Origin: Medicago truncatula
Lineage: Eukaryota; Streptophyta; Magnoliopsida; Fabales; Fabaceae
Length of the DNA: 64,000 bases
Assembly (NCBI RefSeq): GCF_003473485.1
Contig: NC_053043.1
Span: forward strand, 10,116,001-10,180,000
Direction: 5' to 3'
Position 1 is the stretch's first letter; every line of letters begins with the position of its first letter. Position numbers and translations under genes: made by a program. The notes beneath the pieces are model-generated. The model had not been told where the DNA came from, did no database searches, and saw nothing but the letters and a program-made list of their open reading frames with translations. Of this stretch, positions 12,312 through 24,045 are shown piece by piece.

Positions 12312-13045
12312 GAATTAATGTGGGGTGAATTTCATTTTGAACTCGATAAATCAAATTTAAAGAAAACTTAAAATCAAATCATATGATATGTTGATTACAA
12401 GAATTTTTTGTCAAAAAAAAAAGAATTCATAGAGTCTATGATGGCACAAAATTCAAGTGCAATCACCTTAAAAAACTGAAATCAACTATTACTCGTTAGT
12501 GATAGACAGTGAAGCATAAGTCCTAGTATATAATTGTATTATTTGAACATTCATATATGTGACAACTAAAATTTTATAAAGGAAATGAGATATTGCTATA
12601 AAAACTAAAGCAACAGAGAGAGAGTAAAAAGATAATATGAGTATGAGAGATAAAGTTGTTAAAAATGGTTGTTCAAATATCATTGCTCTATATAATAATG
12701 TTTTTTTTGTCTTTTAATTTTTTTTTCAAAAAAAAAAAAGTTTTTGTCTTTTAATTTTTGTGAGTGACAGTGAAACATTTCTGTCATATATGACGATGTT
12801 GTTTTTGTCTTTAAAGTTTGGTTCTTTCCAAATTCTCCTCAAAAGTATTTATTTTTCCCTTTTTTATATTCCCATCTATATCCTTATTTCCATTATTTTA
12901 CCTCACCTATTTTTTAAATACATTTATATCATTTTTTTTATGCTTTTTGGTGATATTTAATTTTGCAATTACTCAAAAAAAAAAAAAAATCCCCATTTTC
13001 TCCTAGTATATGTAGATATAATTTTATGTGATATATTTTATATAT
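12312..13045. other. Upstream region of CBL copy 2
   Basis: The right part (about 12830-13045) matches the upstream region of copy 3 (about 22060-22322) and so belongs to the duplicated promoter block. About 12545-12690 contains a dispersed repeat with a GAGAGAGAG core, similar to 51537-51711. No gene seen. Confidence 0.5.
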
Positions 13046-13137
13046 CATATATAAACCAAAACTCTTCTTCATTTGTTTCATTTCATGCTAAATTACCTAG
13101 GACACTCCAGCTTATCATTTCTCTGCTTTTCTGAATG
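13046..13137 (+). promoter_or_regulatory. TATA box and 5' leader exon of CBL copy 2
   Basis: A TATA-like CATATATAAAC at 13046-13056 is followed by a leader segment ending in a GT donor (CTGAATG|GTAAAC, exon end 13137). The arrangement, the CACTCCAGCTT segment and the donor are conserved upstream of copy 3 (22323-22415). The likely partner acceptor is at 14695. The leader exon is non-coding here, since the upstream ATG present in copy 3 is absent. Transcription start is inferred, not seen. Confidence 0.6.
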
Positions 13138-13358
13138 GTAAACCTCACTCCTCTCCACTTTTATAATTCATCTATACACTGCTTTCATGCAAATTATTTT
13201 CATTTTTTTATGTTTTTTTAATTAATTTGGAGATTTAGTTGAAAATTGCCCAACTTTGTCTGTTCAATCAAAGATGGAACAAATCGAAGTTAACCAACAT
13301 CCTGCTCTTTCTTTAATCAGCTTAATTTGGATCAATTTTGTGTGCAGTCGAGAGAATG

Positions 13359-13517
13359 TGACTGCACTGCAGTCAGATCTAGACCATCTGATCAAGATCA
13401 ACGATCAATATTTTAAGTTCAAAATTTATATTTCAAAACAATTAAAAACGTGACTTGAAATAGGGGGACGTTTAATCGTAAGGAGACGGTCTAGATATGA
13501 CCAACTGCATGCAATCA
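13359..13517. repeat. Short imperfect inverted-repeat element
   Basis: A left arm of TGACTGCACTGCAGTCAGATC type is matched, imperfectly, by the complement of 13489-13517 (GGTCTAGATATGACCAACTG). The paralogous stretch of copy 3 (about 22560-22640) lacks it, which supports an insertion in the leader intron of copy 2. Confidence 0.4.
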
Positions 13518-13621
13518 AATACAAATATGATTAATATTGCATGGTCTTGCCATTTTTTACTTCTTTAAGATTCAGCACTATCGTCAGATCTACATTGATG
13601 ACATCGAGGACATTTGCTCTC

Positions 13622-14221
13622 ACTAGAATTGTTATAAACTTTGTTTTTTTAGAGGAGAATTGTTATGAACCTATTCTGTAGTAAAAAACGGTGTAATAGT
13701 ACTAAAGCACACTGTTCTAACTTTTAAATGTAATTTCATCACTTCTAAAATGGTTGTTCAAATATCATTTATTCTCCTAATTACTACTCGAAATGAAAAA
13801 TGAGCAAAGAGCTCGTTGAAAAATTGATGTATCTAGTTAAAAATTTAGTCCACATTCAACAATTTTCCAACTATTTTTTTTCTTCTAAGGAGTATAATAT
13901 TGGACAACTAATATAATATTATACTCCTTAGAAGTAAAAAAATAGTTGAAAAGCTGTTGAATGTGGACTAAATTTTTAACAAGATACATCAATCTTTCAA
14001 CCAGCTCTTTGCTCATTTTTCATTTCGAGTAGTAATTAGGAGGAGAAATGATATTTGAACAACCATTTTAGATGTGATGAAATTACACTTAAAAGTTTAA
14101 ACAGTGCTTCAGTACTATTACACCGTTTTTTACTACAGAATAGGTTCATAACATTTCTCCCCCCTTTGGTAAAAATAAAAACAGTTCTCCCCTAAAAAAA
14201 CAAGTTTATAACAATGCTAGT
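13622..14221. mobile_element. 600-bp foldback element (near-perfect inverted repeat)
   Basis: Two arms of about 280-305 bp (13622-13901 and 13915-14221) are reverse complements with only scattered mismatches and a few indels. They are separated by a 13-base spacer (GGACAACTAATAT). The outer ends read ACTAGAATTGTTATAAAC and its complement. It lies in the leader intron of CBL copy 2 (13138-14695). Copy 3 shows CACTAGAATT at the matching left border (about 23144) with no foldback. It has no protein-coding capacity and could fold into a long hairpin if transcribed. Confidence 0.85.
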
Positions 14222-14726
14222 AACTAATGATCGGATAGGGTATTTCGACTTGTTAAATTTTTGAGTAATGATGAATGACACACTAAGTAGATGTTTTGAT
14301 TTATAACTTTCCGGATAGTTGAACAGGAGGATTTTCCCAATTATTTTAGTAAAAATAAAAATATTTTCTGAATTATTTTTGATTTATTGATATTCAGTAT
14401 ATCACATGGTCTTACTTTTGTTGCATTATTAATTTGCTTGAAGAATTATGAAATTTATATGCTTCATTTCATACTCAATTCATATGGTGATAGAGGTAGC
14501 AGTGTGGCTTCCTTAATGGTTGCATATGCATTGAGGAAAGGAACACTTGAACTAAAATGTTATGGACTTCTATATCTGTTTTGTATATGTGTTTTAGCAT
14601 CCCTTGTATTTCAGCAAATTTGAATTTTTCTTTTCTTTATATTTGCACATTTAATTAGCTTTACTAGTTTTTTTCTTGGTGTTTGGGAGTTTCAGGTATT
14701 GAGTTTGCTGATATTTGGAGAAGAAG

Positions 14727-17055
14727 ATGACATGTTGCTTTAAACAACTGTGGCATGCTGTGGCAAATTGGTGTAATACCGAAGTGTCGAAGCGGCCGCC
14801 TAGTGGTTTAAAAAATCCAGAAGCAATTTCCAGAGAATCAGTTTGTATGTTATGATCATTGCCATATTTATTTCCATTTTATGATATTAGGAAGTTTTTA
14901 GGGATGCAAATAGCAGTGTTTCCAATCTCGGAAAATAGTGGTTCATTCAAATTCTGTTAAGCAATAGCAGTGTTTTTTCTTCTTCTTGGTGTTTGTATCA
15001 TACTATCATTTTACCAATAGGATTCTAGGAAACTGTTAGTAGAAATGAATCTGTATCCTACTATATGATTTTACCATTTTCAATTACTAAGCTGCTAGTT
15101 AGGGCTTGAATAGACGTAACTTGTTTTAGCATCAATGCAGTTACTGTAAGCGAGGTTGAAGCATTGTACGAACTATTTAAGAAGATCAGCAGTGCAGTTG
15201 TTGACGATGGACTGATCACTAAGGTTAATAATCTCATCTCATGCTCAATGATTCTACGCCATTTTTGATATTTTTGTTCAACTTTTTGGAGTAATGGTAT
15301 TCGTTCTAGCTGATCAGTATAATCAAAAGTGTCTTATAATTATATGACAGGAAGAATTTCAATTGGCCTTATTTAAGACAAGCAACAAACGAAGTCTGTT
15401 TGCAGAGAGGGTATGTAAAAGCTTTCACTCGTGATTTTGTTTGCAACTTTTTTACCTTTCTTCCCAAGTAAAAATGAGAAAAATATTACATGCTATATAC
15501 ATATGATATGAACATAGGTAAAAATTTGTTTGTTATTATTTTCAAATTATGCAGGTGTTTGACATGTTTGACACAAATTCACATGGAGCACTCGATTTCA
15601 AAGAGTTTGCATCTGCTCTGTCTGTTTTCCATCCAATTGCACCAATTGATGATAAGATTGAATGTAAGTGTTACAAATATTTGTTCAACACTTTAGCATC
15701 TTCTAGCAAACAATTTTTTGGACATGGATCCCATGGAGTTAGAAAAGCACGCAATTACATGTGTTAATTGATCTCGGTCATTGATTTGAGATTTGGTCAG
15801 TTCTCATTACACCTTCACTAAATTATTTTTATATAATCTTTACCATTGATTTGAGATCTGAAGGCCAAGATCATAATTGTGTCACCGTCGTGTATTAACT
15901 GCGTGGAATCCAAATCCTAATTCATATGGTTGTTGTGATCTCCTAACTTTCCTTTATTACAGTTTTATTCAGAGTGTATGATCTCAAACAGCAAGGATAT
16001 ATTGAGAGGGATGAGGTAATTTAATTTATTTTTATATAGTGTTGAGTAATCAATGCATTAATGAACAATCTAAATCTTGTTTTAGATTTATAGGTCAAGT
16101 TTTTGTAATTTCCATTACATGCTAATAATTTTTTATTTTATGTATAGTTAAAGCAATTGGTGGTAGCTACTCTATCTGAATCTGACATGGAACTTTCAGA
16201 TGAAATGATTAATGGCATCATTGACAAGGTGATTTATTTATCTGATAACAATATATACGTATGCCAAATCTTATTTTGTTCACAAGTCTAGGTAAATTGA
16301 GAAATTAATAAGTTCTGTTACTTCCTTTTTATGTCAAGTTATTTATTTCTGCATAATTTATTTTCCTTTTCACTCTTCTTGATAGTGTATAGAAAGAAAA
16401 GAAAGATTAACAAGCATGCAAGTTATATGCAAATTATGTACATTTTTACTTGATGATTATGACAAGCTAAAATCATTTTTGTACTATCATAATCTTGACT
16501 TGATGTTTCAGACATTTGAGGAAGTGGACACAAATCATGATGGGAAGATTGACAAAGAAGAATGGAAGAACCTTGCCATGCAGCAGCCATCCCTTCTGAC
16601 AAATATGACTCTTCCCTATCTCACGTGAGTTTCTTCTTGTTGCTATTAACACCATTTCAATTTTGCTATTCTGGTCAATCAGGGATGAAAGCCTTGCAAG
16701 TATATACTATCAAGGGTAAAGTTAAAATTGAAAAAAGAAAAAAATAAATAAATAAATAAACATTCCCTAGTCATGTATCATATGGTTAGAAAATATTATC
16801 TAGAGATGGAGTATTGGACTATGTAGTTAATATACAAGCCTGAATAATGACTTTGATTTTGCCGTAGTTAGCATCTTGAATATATCTATATTTTGTATCT
16901 CAAGGAATTGGAAACATGTTTAATTGAACAATGATTAGGATTTTGTTACCATGCCCTAGCATCTAACCTCTCGCAAACTGTTTTATTTTTTTTGCAGAGA
17001 AATCACAACTGCATTTCCCAGTTTCATATTTCACACGCAAGTTGATGATAATTGA
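14727..17055 (+). CDS. Calcineurin B-like calcium sensor (CBL2/3-type), copy 2 of 3
   Basis: Paralogue of the genes at 4014 and 24913, a four-EF-hand CBL expected to dock CIPK kinases at a membrane. Exons: 14727-14844, 15141-15223, 15351-15410, 15555-15663, 15963-16015, 16148-16228, 16512-16624, 16998-17055, giving 224 residues without interruption. EF2 is about 93-104, EF3 130-141 (with Glu141 at loop position 12, the only one of the trio to keep it), EF4 174-185, and FPSF 212-215. The N-terminus [16 protein letters not shown] is shorter, with Cys3, Cys4 and Cys16 but no cysteine near position 12, so lipidation may differ. The start is the only ATG fitting the reading frame between the leader acceptor at 14695 and exon 1. 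Intron 1 is shorter than in copies 1 and 3, having lost most of the AGCGG repeat. Confidence 0.9.
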
Positions 17056-17662
17056 AGTAACTGCATTTTCTATGTCAGAATGATGTTTCTTGGCTGCTTA
17101 TGAGTTCTGCATGAAGGATTTGGTTAAGATGAATGTTGCATTCCCTAGAATATTTAGGTGTTTCAGAATTAGAATTGGGGTGTTTTGGATATAACTTTAT
17201 TTGACATTATGGTTTTTGAATGGCTCAAGTAAACTATGATAAGGTTATTTTTTAACCCTTTGAAATTTAGAAGTATGGTTAAGGGTTATTCTAGCCAGGA
17301 TTCAAAATAATTGTAGTTGCGTCTACTGCATCTTTTCATAAGTTTTTTTTTTTTTTTTATATATATATATATATACTATAAAATCATAAGTTATTATTTC
17401 TAACTTTTTAGGAAGGCATTACAATGTAGTTTTCTAAAGGTTTTATGAAAAATATAGTTATCATAAAAATTGTAATTTTATTTATAAATCCAAACACTTT
17501 TAATTTTAAAATGCAACAAAAAGCTTTGTATTGGCATTGTTTGTTGCTTTTATAAATTTGCTCAACTGAAAAAAGTTGTATTCTTGTGACTAAGTGAATA
17601 TAATATTTCTTTTAACCAATTACTAGGTGTTCGTGAACAATTACTAGATGCCTAAAGAGAAG
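17056..17662. other. 3' flank of CBL copy 2
   Basis: Collinear with the 3' flank of copy 3 (27708-28400) and in part with that of copy 1. Contains a T-run followed by a (TA)n microsatellite near 17345-17376. No gene. Confidence 0.6.
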
Positions 17663-17749
17663 TCCCCGTGAACTTAGCTAAGTTGGTAAGGACAATGCAT
17701 AATATATGCAAGTTTCAGGGTTCGAACCCTGGACACCACAAAAAAAAAA
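17663..17749 (+). mobile_element. tRNA-derived SINE with 13-bp TSD
   Basis: An 87-bp unit starting GTCCCCGTGAACTTAGC, with B-box-like GGGTTCGAACCCTGG and an A-tail. Flanked by TGCCTAAAGAGAA (17650-17662) and TGTCTAAAGAGAA (17750-17762), a TSD with one mismatch. Inserted in the 3' flank of CBL copy 2. Confidence 0.85.
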
Positions 17750-17762
17750 TGTCTAAAGAGAA

Positions 17763-18726
17763 ATTCCAATTTAAAATGTATCTGAACGGCAATTAACTAT
17801 GTTCCATGTGTTTTATGTGTATATATGTGAGCATTATTGCTAAATATCTAAAGAGAAATTGAAGAAAGAAAAAAAAAAAAAAAAAAAAAAAACCTCTTCA
17901 ATTTAACGAATTGGATTTTCTCCTAAAAAAAATCCATGACTTGGTTTTATGGACTTTATCGTTTTATTTTTAATCTTCTCTCCTCTATAACTTAATTAGA
18001 AAGATACTCTCCAATACTATTTTTATGATCGAATGAAATTCATCAAACTTAGATTACTTTCTTCGTAAATTTTTCTCAATCTTCGTAAAGTTTACTCAAT
18101 CATAGAAAATACACCGACAAAGAAGTTATGTTACTAGCACTTTTCATAGAAGAAATCCTTGCTTAAAAAAATAATTAAAAACGTAACAAAAACTATCATA
18201 ATTGAAAGGAATGATACCTTGTACATAAATTTTGGTCAACTTCCAATCGATTCTAAACCTACTTGCTGATCAGTCATTGATATGATCCCATCCATGAATT
18301 AAAGAATTCCACGGATCCATACAAGAGTTCACATCTATCTACAAGGTGAACCCAAAGGATCCAAATTGCAAAATCAAGACAATCAAAACCCAAAGGAAAT
18401 CATACAATCAAGTTCAAAATAGAAATCAAACAAGAATTAAGAGATGGATGAATCAAATATAGAATAATTGAACAAATGAATTGAGATAGACGTAGAAGGA
18501 ATGCACCACATTCTTAATCTTCCGTGAGGATTGAAGAATACTAAGCCAAGGAGTAAAAAAAAAAAAAAAGATAGGCCAATTAGACATCATCCACAAAGGA
18601 GTGAAATCATATTAGACTTTCTTACTTGTAATACAAGTTAATACCATAATTTGTTAAAGTTACTTAGAATTAGTTATGTAGTTTATTGGTTGGTTTCCTG
18701 TTCCCCGCCAATTATATTGGTTATTG
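17763..18726. other. Gene-free stretch between CBL copy 2 and a copia relic
   Basis: Contains poly-A runs near 17870-17892 and 18556-18569. Nothing recognisable as a gene or a bounded element. Confidence 0.5.
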
Positions 18727-19490
18727 TTGGAAATCAAGTGTGAGTGATTATATCTCACATCGGCTAGAAATGTTGGATATATAAGATAGGAGATCCATAT
18801 ACCTAATGCCTTAAGATTTTGGGTGGAGATGTGGTATATAAATCTCTTAGTGGTCCTGGACATTTAGAACATTGTCGCTCCCTGGACTCCCCAAGAAGGG
18901 TTATATCCTTGTATACATCCTTGTATATATACAATTGCTTCTACTTATGCGCTTATCTTTAATCAAGCATTCAATAAAATTACTTAAGCTTCTACTTATA
19001 CACATATATAATCAAGCATGCATTCAATAAAATTACTTATGCTTCTACTTATACTTATCTTTAATCAAGCATTCGGTAAAATAAAAGATTATCGTTTATC
19101 AATTTCTTTGGTTTCCCTATATGATCAACCATTCAATAATAGATTCTCATATATCAATTTCTTTCGTTTCCCTATATGGTATGAGTGAATATTTTCAATC
19201 TTCCCCTTTAATCCCATCGTGCTCATCATCTCCATGGATGATCTAAACAATTCAATCTCTCTTTCTCAAAATTCTACTAACGGTGATGCTTATCCCAATG
19301 CATTTTTCACCTGTTATTTGCATCCAGGTTAAAATCTTGGAGTTGTCCTTGTTTCTCCTCCTATCACTTGAATAAACTATCAATTTGGCGCAAAACTATC
19401 AAGAGAGTGTTATTAGCCAAGAACAAATTGAAGTTCATGAATGGAAATCTACCTATTCCAACCGAACACGATGCAAAATTTGATTCTCAG
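18727..19490 (+). mobile_element. Ty1/copia fossil: 5' LTR and start of gag
   Basis: The LTR opens TGTTGGAAATCAAGTGTGAG, with the ATCTCACATCGGCTAG block common in legume copia LTRs. A TGGTATGAG stretch near 19178 resembles a primer-binding site for initiator tRNA-Met. Beyond it, gag-like coding (…LLAKNKLKFMNGNLPIP…) runs to about 19490, where the element stops abruptly. The LTR's 3' border (about 19172) is approximate. It is a broken, partial and old copy. Confidence 0.7.
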
Positions 19491-20629
19491 GTGCATTGTA
19501 ATGGTATGGCCTCACCTAGCGCATACCACACATTTGAATGTTATACCAAAATAAAGTCTAGCCTCACCTAGCGCTCTCCCCAAACGGCACAAAGATCTAT
19601 AAAAGACCTATCAATCCCCTAGCTAAAACTAACTCTCAACTTAACCACCTACAAACACAGTACCACTCCCTAGAGACAACATGACATGTGACAAACAAAT
19701 GATTGACTTATTCCATAACCTCCACATAGAAGACACACGACGTGCCCAACGGAACTGTGACAACCCTCTCCTAAAATAAATTTTTTAGTAGAGGCACCCG
19801 ATCAAGGAGGAGTTCCCAAAAAAACACCTAGACTTTGGAAGGCGCCCAACTCATAAATTTAAAGAGGTTCATCTACAATCCAATCTAACGGAAACTAAGT
19901 ACTCATGGTAGTAGCAGACATTACAATAGATTTTAGGAAATTAAACATTCAAAATATGATAGTATGAATCTTCAATGTGGTTTCCAAGGCATAAAATTGC
20001 CACTATTAGCCTTCAAATTGAAGTCTAACTCCTTCTCTATGTATAAATCCATAACCCTTGAAATTTACTGAAGATGGGCTTAAATAGATTAAAAAAAACA
20101 TCTCAAACTGAAAACGCCTCGCGTTTAACACTAAACACATCGTGTATGGATGTGGGATGCATGGTGTTATTCATAGAAAATTATAGGTTTTTATGTTCAC
20201 TTGGAACGCCTCACATATTAGGTGGGTTGTGTTGTGTTACCCATATAAGGATGTGGTTTTACTTAGAACGTTAAATCCTTTGTCACAAATACGATAATAT
20301 GATATTTCTAAAACTATTACCATTCGAACAATTAATCTTAGTCAAGTATCAAAAGTTAGGGTCAATAGTCACTCGAAACTAATTCATGAACATTCGTAAA
20401 TGAATAAAAAGTATTAAGAACAAAGATTAACCAAATAATACTAAGAATTCAATTGCATATGGAAGTACTCAACGGATTACATGGTTCAAATATCTAGGAA
20501 GAAGTTCATCTAATTGAACCTGATCAAATAAATCTAGCTACACACGTAATTAAAAGAGACATGGAAACAAGATTAGGAATTTACACATGAATGGATGATG
20601 AAGAAGTTGATGGAATCTTGATTTCCTAC
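19491..20629. other. Unassigned repetitive-looking stretch
   Basis: Somewhat less AT-rich than its surroundings, with recurring GCCTCACCTAGCGC motifs (about 19510 and 19562). No gene recognised. It may belong to other decayed retroelements, but no protein motif could be assigned. Confidence 0.4.
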
Positions 20630-21370
20630 TTGTTTCCCCAGCCGATGCTACATGGAAAATGCATTTATGGGCCTTTCTGTATAAATTTTGATCCCTCACT
20701 TAGTTCTCAGATGTTGCAATCTCTCTTGGAGTAATAAGGTCCATGACTTTATTCTTTCTGCTTTCATTCACACCTGGGTCATACAGATTTCAAGGAACGA
20801 CATGAGGTTTAATAGTAGAGATGCAAAATTCACACTGCAAAGGCAACGATCATGCCCACTATTACCTTAAGTTACTCGAGCTCATCTAGTTGTAGTTATC
20901 CATCCTTTCAGGAACTAAAGATTGTGGAAAACTTGATGGTGTATGCCAAGCCTAGGAAAATGTCTCACTATTGAGGTGAACTGGCAAAAACCTATAGTTG
21001 GCTGGAAAAAATCAACGTTGATGGAGCTTCAATTGGTAATCATTGTCGAGCTGCGGTTGGTGTTATCTTCAAGGACTGAAGCAACTTTTGTCACTTGTTT
21101 TTCAATGAACATTGGAAATCAAAAGCTTTATATGCAGAATTTAGTTCAATTATCAATGCTCTCAAGAAAGCAAAGATGAATGTTCTTTAGGGTCCAATAA
21201 ATAGATGGATCAATTGACTCCAATTCATCAAGACTATTCAATTCAAATGCAGTCGCATATTTAGGGAAGGAAGCAAGTGTTGAGAAGCTTGCTAGCTATG
21301 GCCACATCATTCATGATATAGAATGGTGGACTATTTGTCCTAACATCATTAGGAATGGTCCCCCATCTTT
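20630..21370 (+). mobile_element. L1-type LINE 3' fragment (RT zinc-binding tail and RNase H domain)
   Basis: In shifting frames it encodes pieces typical of plant LINE ORF2 C-termini. First comes a zf-RVT-like tail (ILSAFIHTWVIQISRNDMRF), then an RNase H-like start (INVDGASIGNHCRAAVGVIF, with the first catalytic Asp), an ALYAEF segment with the Glu, and a terminal EWWTICPNIIRNG. Frames change repeatedly, so this is an old 5'-truncated pseudogene. No TSD found. Confidence 0.7.
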
Positions 21371-21404
21371 TTTTTTTTACTTTTTCCCCTTTTGTTACAT
21401 AATA

Positions 21405-21539
21405 CTACCTGGTCCTTTTGATAAAAGACATTTGAGTCAATAAAAGTTTATGTATCTGGTTAAAAAATTGGACTAGATACATTAACTTTTGTTGACCTAA
21501 ATATTTCTTAAAAATAGTACCAGAGGAAGTATTAGATCA
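21405..21539. mobile_element. Stowaway-like MITE
   Basis: Inverted ends CTACCTGGTCCTTTTGATAA and the complement of ...AGTACCAGAGGAAG, flanked by TA dinucleotides (21403-21404, 21540-21541). The interior is a clear palindrome around GGACTAGATACATTAAC. About 135 bp, no ORF. Confidence 0.65.
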
Positions 21540-21700
21540 AATGAGATAAATGATTTGTGGATTTTTTTTGTGTCGACCTAGTGTTTTTTATGTTGAAAGA
21601 TATGTGTCAATATTGTCTTTTTAAAGACTGCGTCAACATTATTGGGATGTCAATTATTCACAATGATAACTTTATATAATATTATATCAATGAGATATTA

Positions 21701-21988
21701 TCTCCGTCGTAAATTAAGTGAGTCTTTTGCTCATTTCACACTCATTAAGAAAAATATATAAGTGAAAGAGAGATAAAAATGATTTTAAGTACTTTTGTCA
21801 AGTATTTGTGCATTTACCATTATCATAAATGCAAAGTCGAATATATTGAATTGAGAGTGATGAAAGTATTATTAATTAGAGTTATCATTGTAAAAAAGTA
21901 ATTAATATTGCATTGAAAAGTGAAATGTATCGGTTATTTTGGTACAATATTTTTTAACAAAATAGTCACTTATTATGGGACGGAATGA
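21701..21988. mobile_element. Stowaway-like MITE, decayed ends
   Basis: The left end TCTCCGTCGTAAATTAAGTG pairs with the complement of the right end (CATTCCGTCCCATAATAAG), matching the CTCCCTCCGTCCC consensus of Tc1/mariner MITEs. Flanking TA is present on the left only. About 290 bp. Confidence 0.55.
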
Positions 21989-22322
21989 GTTTATGTGTGG
22001 AGTTTTTTGGTGTGAAGTCAATTATTCACAATGTTATCTTGTTTACCGAAAAAATAAAAAAAATATTATCCCATCTTTTTCCTTCTATCCGTTATTTTAC
22101 CTCGCCCTTTTTTTAAATGCATTTATATCATTTAATTTAATTTTTTTTGCTTTTTAGTAATATTTTATTTTTCAAATAGTCAATTGCTTTTTCTTTTTTT
22201 TTACAAGAGTCAATTGCTAAAAAGTATATTAAACAAAACCCCATTTTCTCCAAGTATATGTATATATAATTTAAGTAATATATATTTTAGTCAAACAAAA
22301 AAGTAATATATTTTATATATGA

Positions 22323-22415
22323 ATATATAAACCAAAATTGTTCTTCATTTGTGCTAAATTACCTATAGAAAAACATGGCCACTCCAGCTTCTCATTTCTC
22401 AGCTTTTTCTGAATG
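22323..22415 (+). promoter_or_regulatory. TATA box and 5' leader exon of CBL copy 3, with upstream ORF
   Basis: TATA-like ATATATAAAC (22323-22332), then a leader containing AACATGGCCACTCC and ending in the donor GAATG|GTAAAC (exon end 22415), conserved with copy 2. The ATG at 22375, spliced to the acceptor at 24878, would open a short upstream ORF of 18 codons (MATPASHFSAFSE...) that stops at 24892-24894, before the CBL ATG at 24913. Copy 2 lacks this ATG. Transcription start and splicing are inferred. Confidence 0.55.
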
Positions 22416-22951
22416 GTAAACCTCATTCCTCTCCACTTCAATAATTTCTTTATACACTGCTTTCATGTATATTATTTGCAAATGTTTTTTTAGATTTTTA
22501 ATATAACTTCGAGATTTAATTGTAAATTGCTCAACTTTGTTTGTTCAATCAAAGATGTAACAAATCAAAGTTAACCAGCACTTGCTCCTTTGGTGTGATT
22601 AATTCATAATCAAAGAATACAAATCAGATTAATATTGCAGGGTCTTACCATTTTTTTTTTGCTACAAGATTAAAAAAAAAAGTGCTATTTGAATGCATTG
22701 GGGTCCAATTCAAGGTCATGGCTCACATTGTTGATCCCTTGATTTTTTTCAATGAGATGTAAAAATAACATATTTCTGGTGGTGTTGTGTTTGGCTGCCT
22801 GAATGTGGTGATGTGCTTTTGAAACTGTGATTATTATATAAATTCTAATTATATTTTTTCTTGAATAATTAATCTGTTTACCTTTAATTTATGTTTTTCT
22901 TCGAAATTCATTTAGGCAGATCCGATGATTTTTGAGTAATAGCACTCAATA

Positions 22952-23042
22952 ATCAAAGTCGACAGATCTACAAAATAAGTTGATGAATTTTAATGAGAAC
23001 AAATGTCCTTGATGTTATTGGTGCAGATCTGTCGACTTTGAT
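22952..23042. repeat. Inverted repeat with 18-bp perfect arms
   Basis: ATCAAAGTCGACAGATCT (22952-22969) is repeated as its exact complement at 23025-23042, with a spacer of about 55 bases. It lies in the leader intron of CBL copy 3. It could be a small MITE core. Confidence 0.65.
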
Positions 23043-23323
23043 TACACCTGTATAATTTGATTTATCACCCCTAAATATATATAATCTTTTAATAATACTC
23101 CCGTTAGATCTACATTGATAACATCGAGGGCGGTGTCCTCACTAGAATTTTCATAAATGTATTCCGATACATAAGCATTCAAGTACTATAGTACTTCTCC
23201 AAAAAAAAAAAAAACGTACTACTCTAGTAGGTGTTAACAAATATGAGACAATTTTTTTTTAAGGAATGAAACACGTTTTTATATTTACGCTAAGATATCA
23301 AACTAGAAATAATGTTATAAAAT

Positions 23324-23698
23324 GAATTAATAGTGTTTTATCCTTGTAATATAAATCATTTTCGGTTTTCCATCTTGTAAATTTTTTTGTTTGGTTTTCG
23401 TCCTTGTAATTTTAAGATTTTTTGGTTTTGGACCTTCATGGCAAATTTCGCCCCTTGTCATTTGAGAAAATTTTGGTTTACCTCCTTGTGATTTGAGCAA
23501 ATTTCGGTTTACCCCTTGTTAATTTGAGCAAATTTTGATTTAGCTCCCTGTCATATCGTCGATTTTGTACTGTCAAAATTCATAAAGGTCCAAAACCATA
23601 AATCTTCAAATTACAAGGACGAAAACCAAACAAAAAATTTTACAGGGTGAAAAATCGAAAATGACCTATATTACAAGGGGGTAAAATACTATTAACCC
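23324..23698. mobile_element. Mutator-type MITE with 9-bp TSD
   Basis: A 375-bp element whose ends (GAATTAATAGTGTTTTATCC and the complement of ...GGGTAAAATACTATTAACCC) form TIRs of more than 100 bp. Flanked by a perfect 9-bp direct repeat TTATAAAAT at 23315-23323 and 23699-23707, the Mutator signature. Interior repeats of TTTGAGCAAATTTCGGTTT. It lies in the leader intron of CBL copy 3 and has no counterpart in copies 1 or 2. Confidence 0.88.
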
Positions 23699-23897
23699 TT
23701 ATAAAATTAGTGAGAACAAATTAAGAGATGGTTTATTATGGACCGTTTCTTTAAGTATCAAAACAAAGGTGATAAAATTGAGGGTTGTGTGCAGGTTTTA
23801 TTGGGATGACCCTAATTGATGATATGGCCTTTATGTTTGTGTCTTGCTAACATGTTGTGATTATCTATGTTACAAATAAAAATTAAATTTACGAGCA

Positions 23898-24045
23898 ATG
23901 AATTGGTCGAAGTGGCATGGAATTTAAACCCCTTAAATAAGCTGTGGTCATGAGTTCGATCTCAGATCTAGTGTGACGAAAAATTCAGTTGGGAGAGGAG
24001 TACCATCTCATGTCCCTCCTAGGTTATCCAATAGATATTAATCAC
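23898..24045 (+). mobile_element. Possible SINE
   Basis: tRNA-promoter-like GGTCGAAGTGGCATGG and GGTCATGAGTTCGATCTC, followed by a T/A-rich end, suggest a tRNA-derived SINE. Ends and TSD could not be fixed. Confidence 0.4.

Noticed and set aside
17663-17749. Possible tRNA gene (A- and B-box-like words)
   Set aside because: It cannot form a cloverleaf, has an A-tail and TSD, and recurs in the window; it is a SINE. The same applies at 11058, 29060, 58720 and 61812.
22375-22415. Coding first exon of CBL copy 3 starting MATPASHFSAFSE
   Set aside because: After splicing to the conserved acceptor at 24878 the frame ends at 24892-24894 and does not join the CBL frame. Copy 2 lacks the ATG, so the exon is treated as leader.
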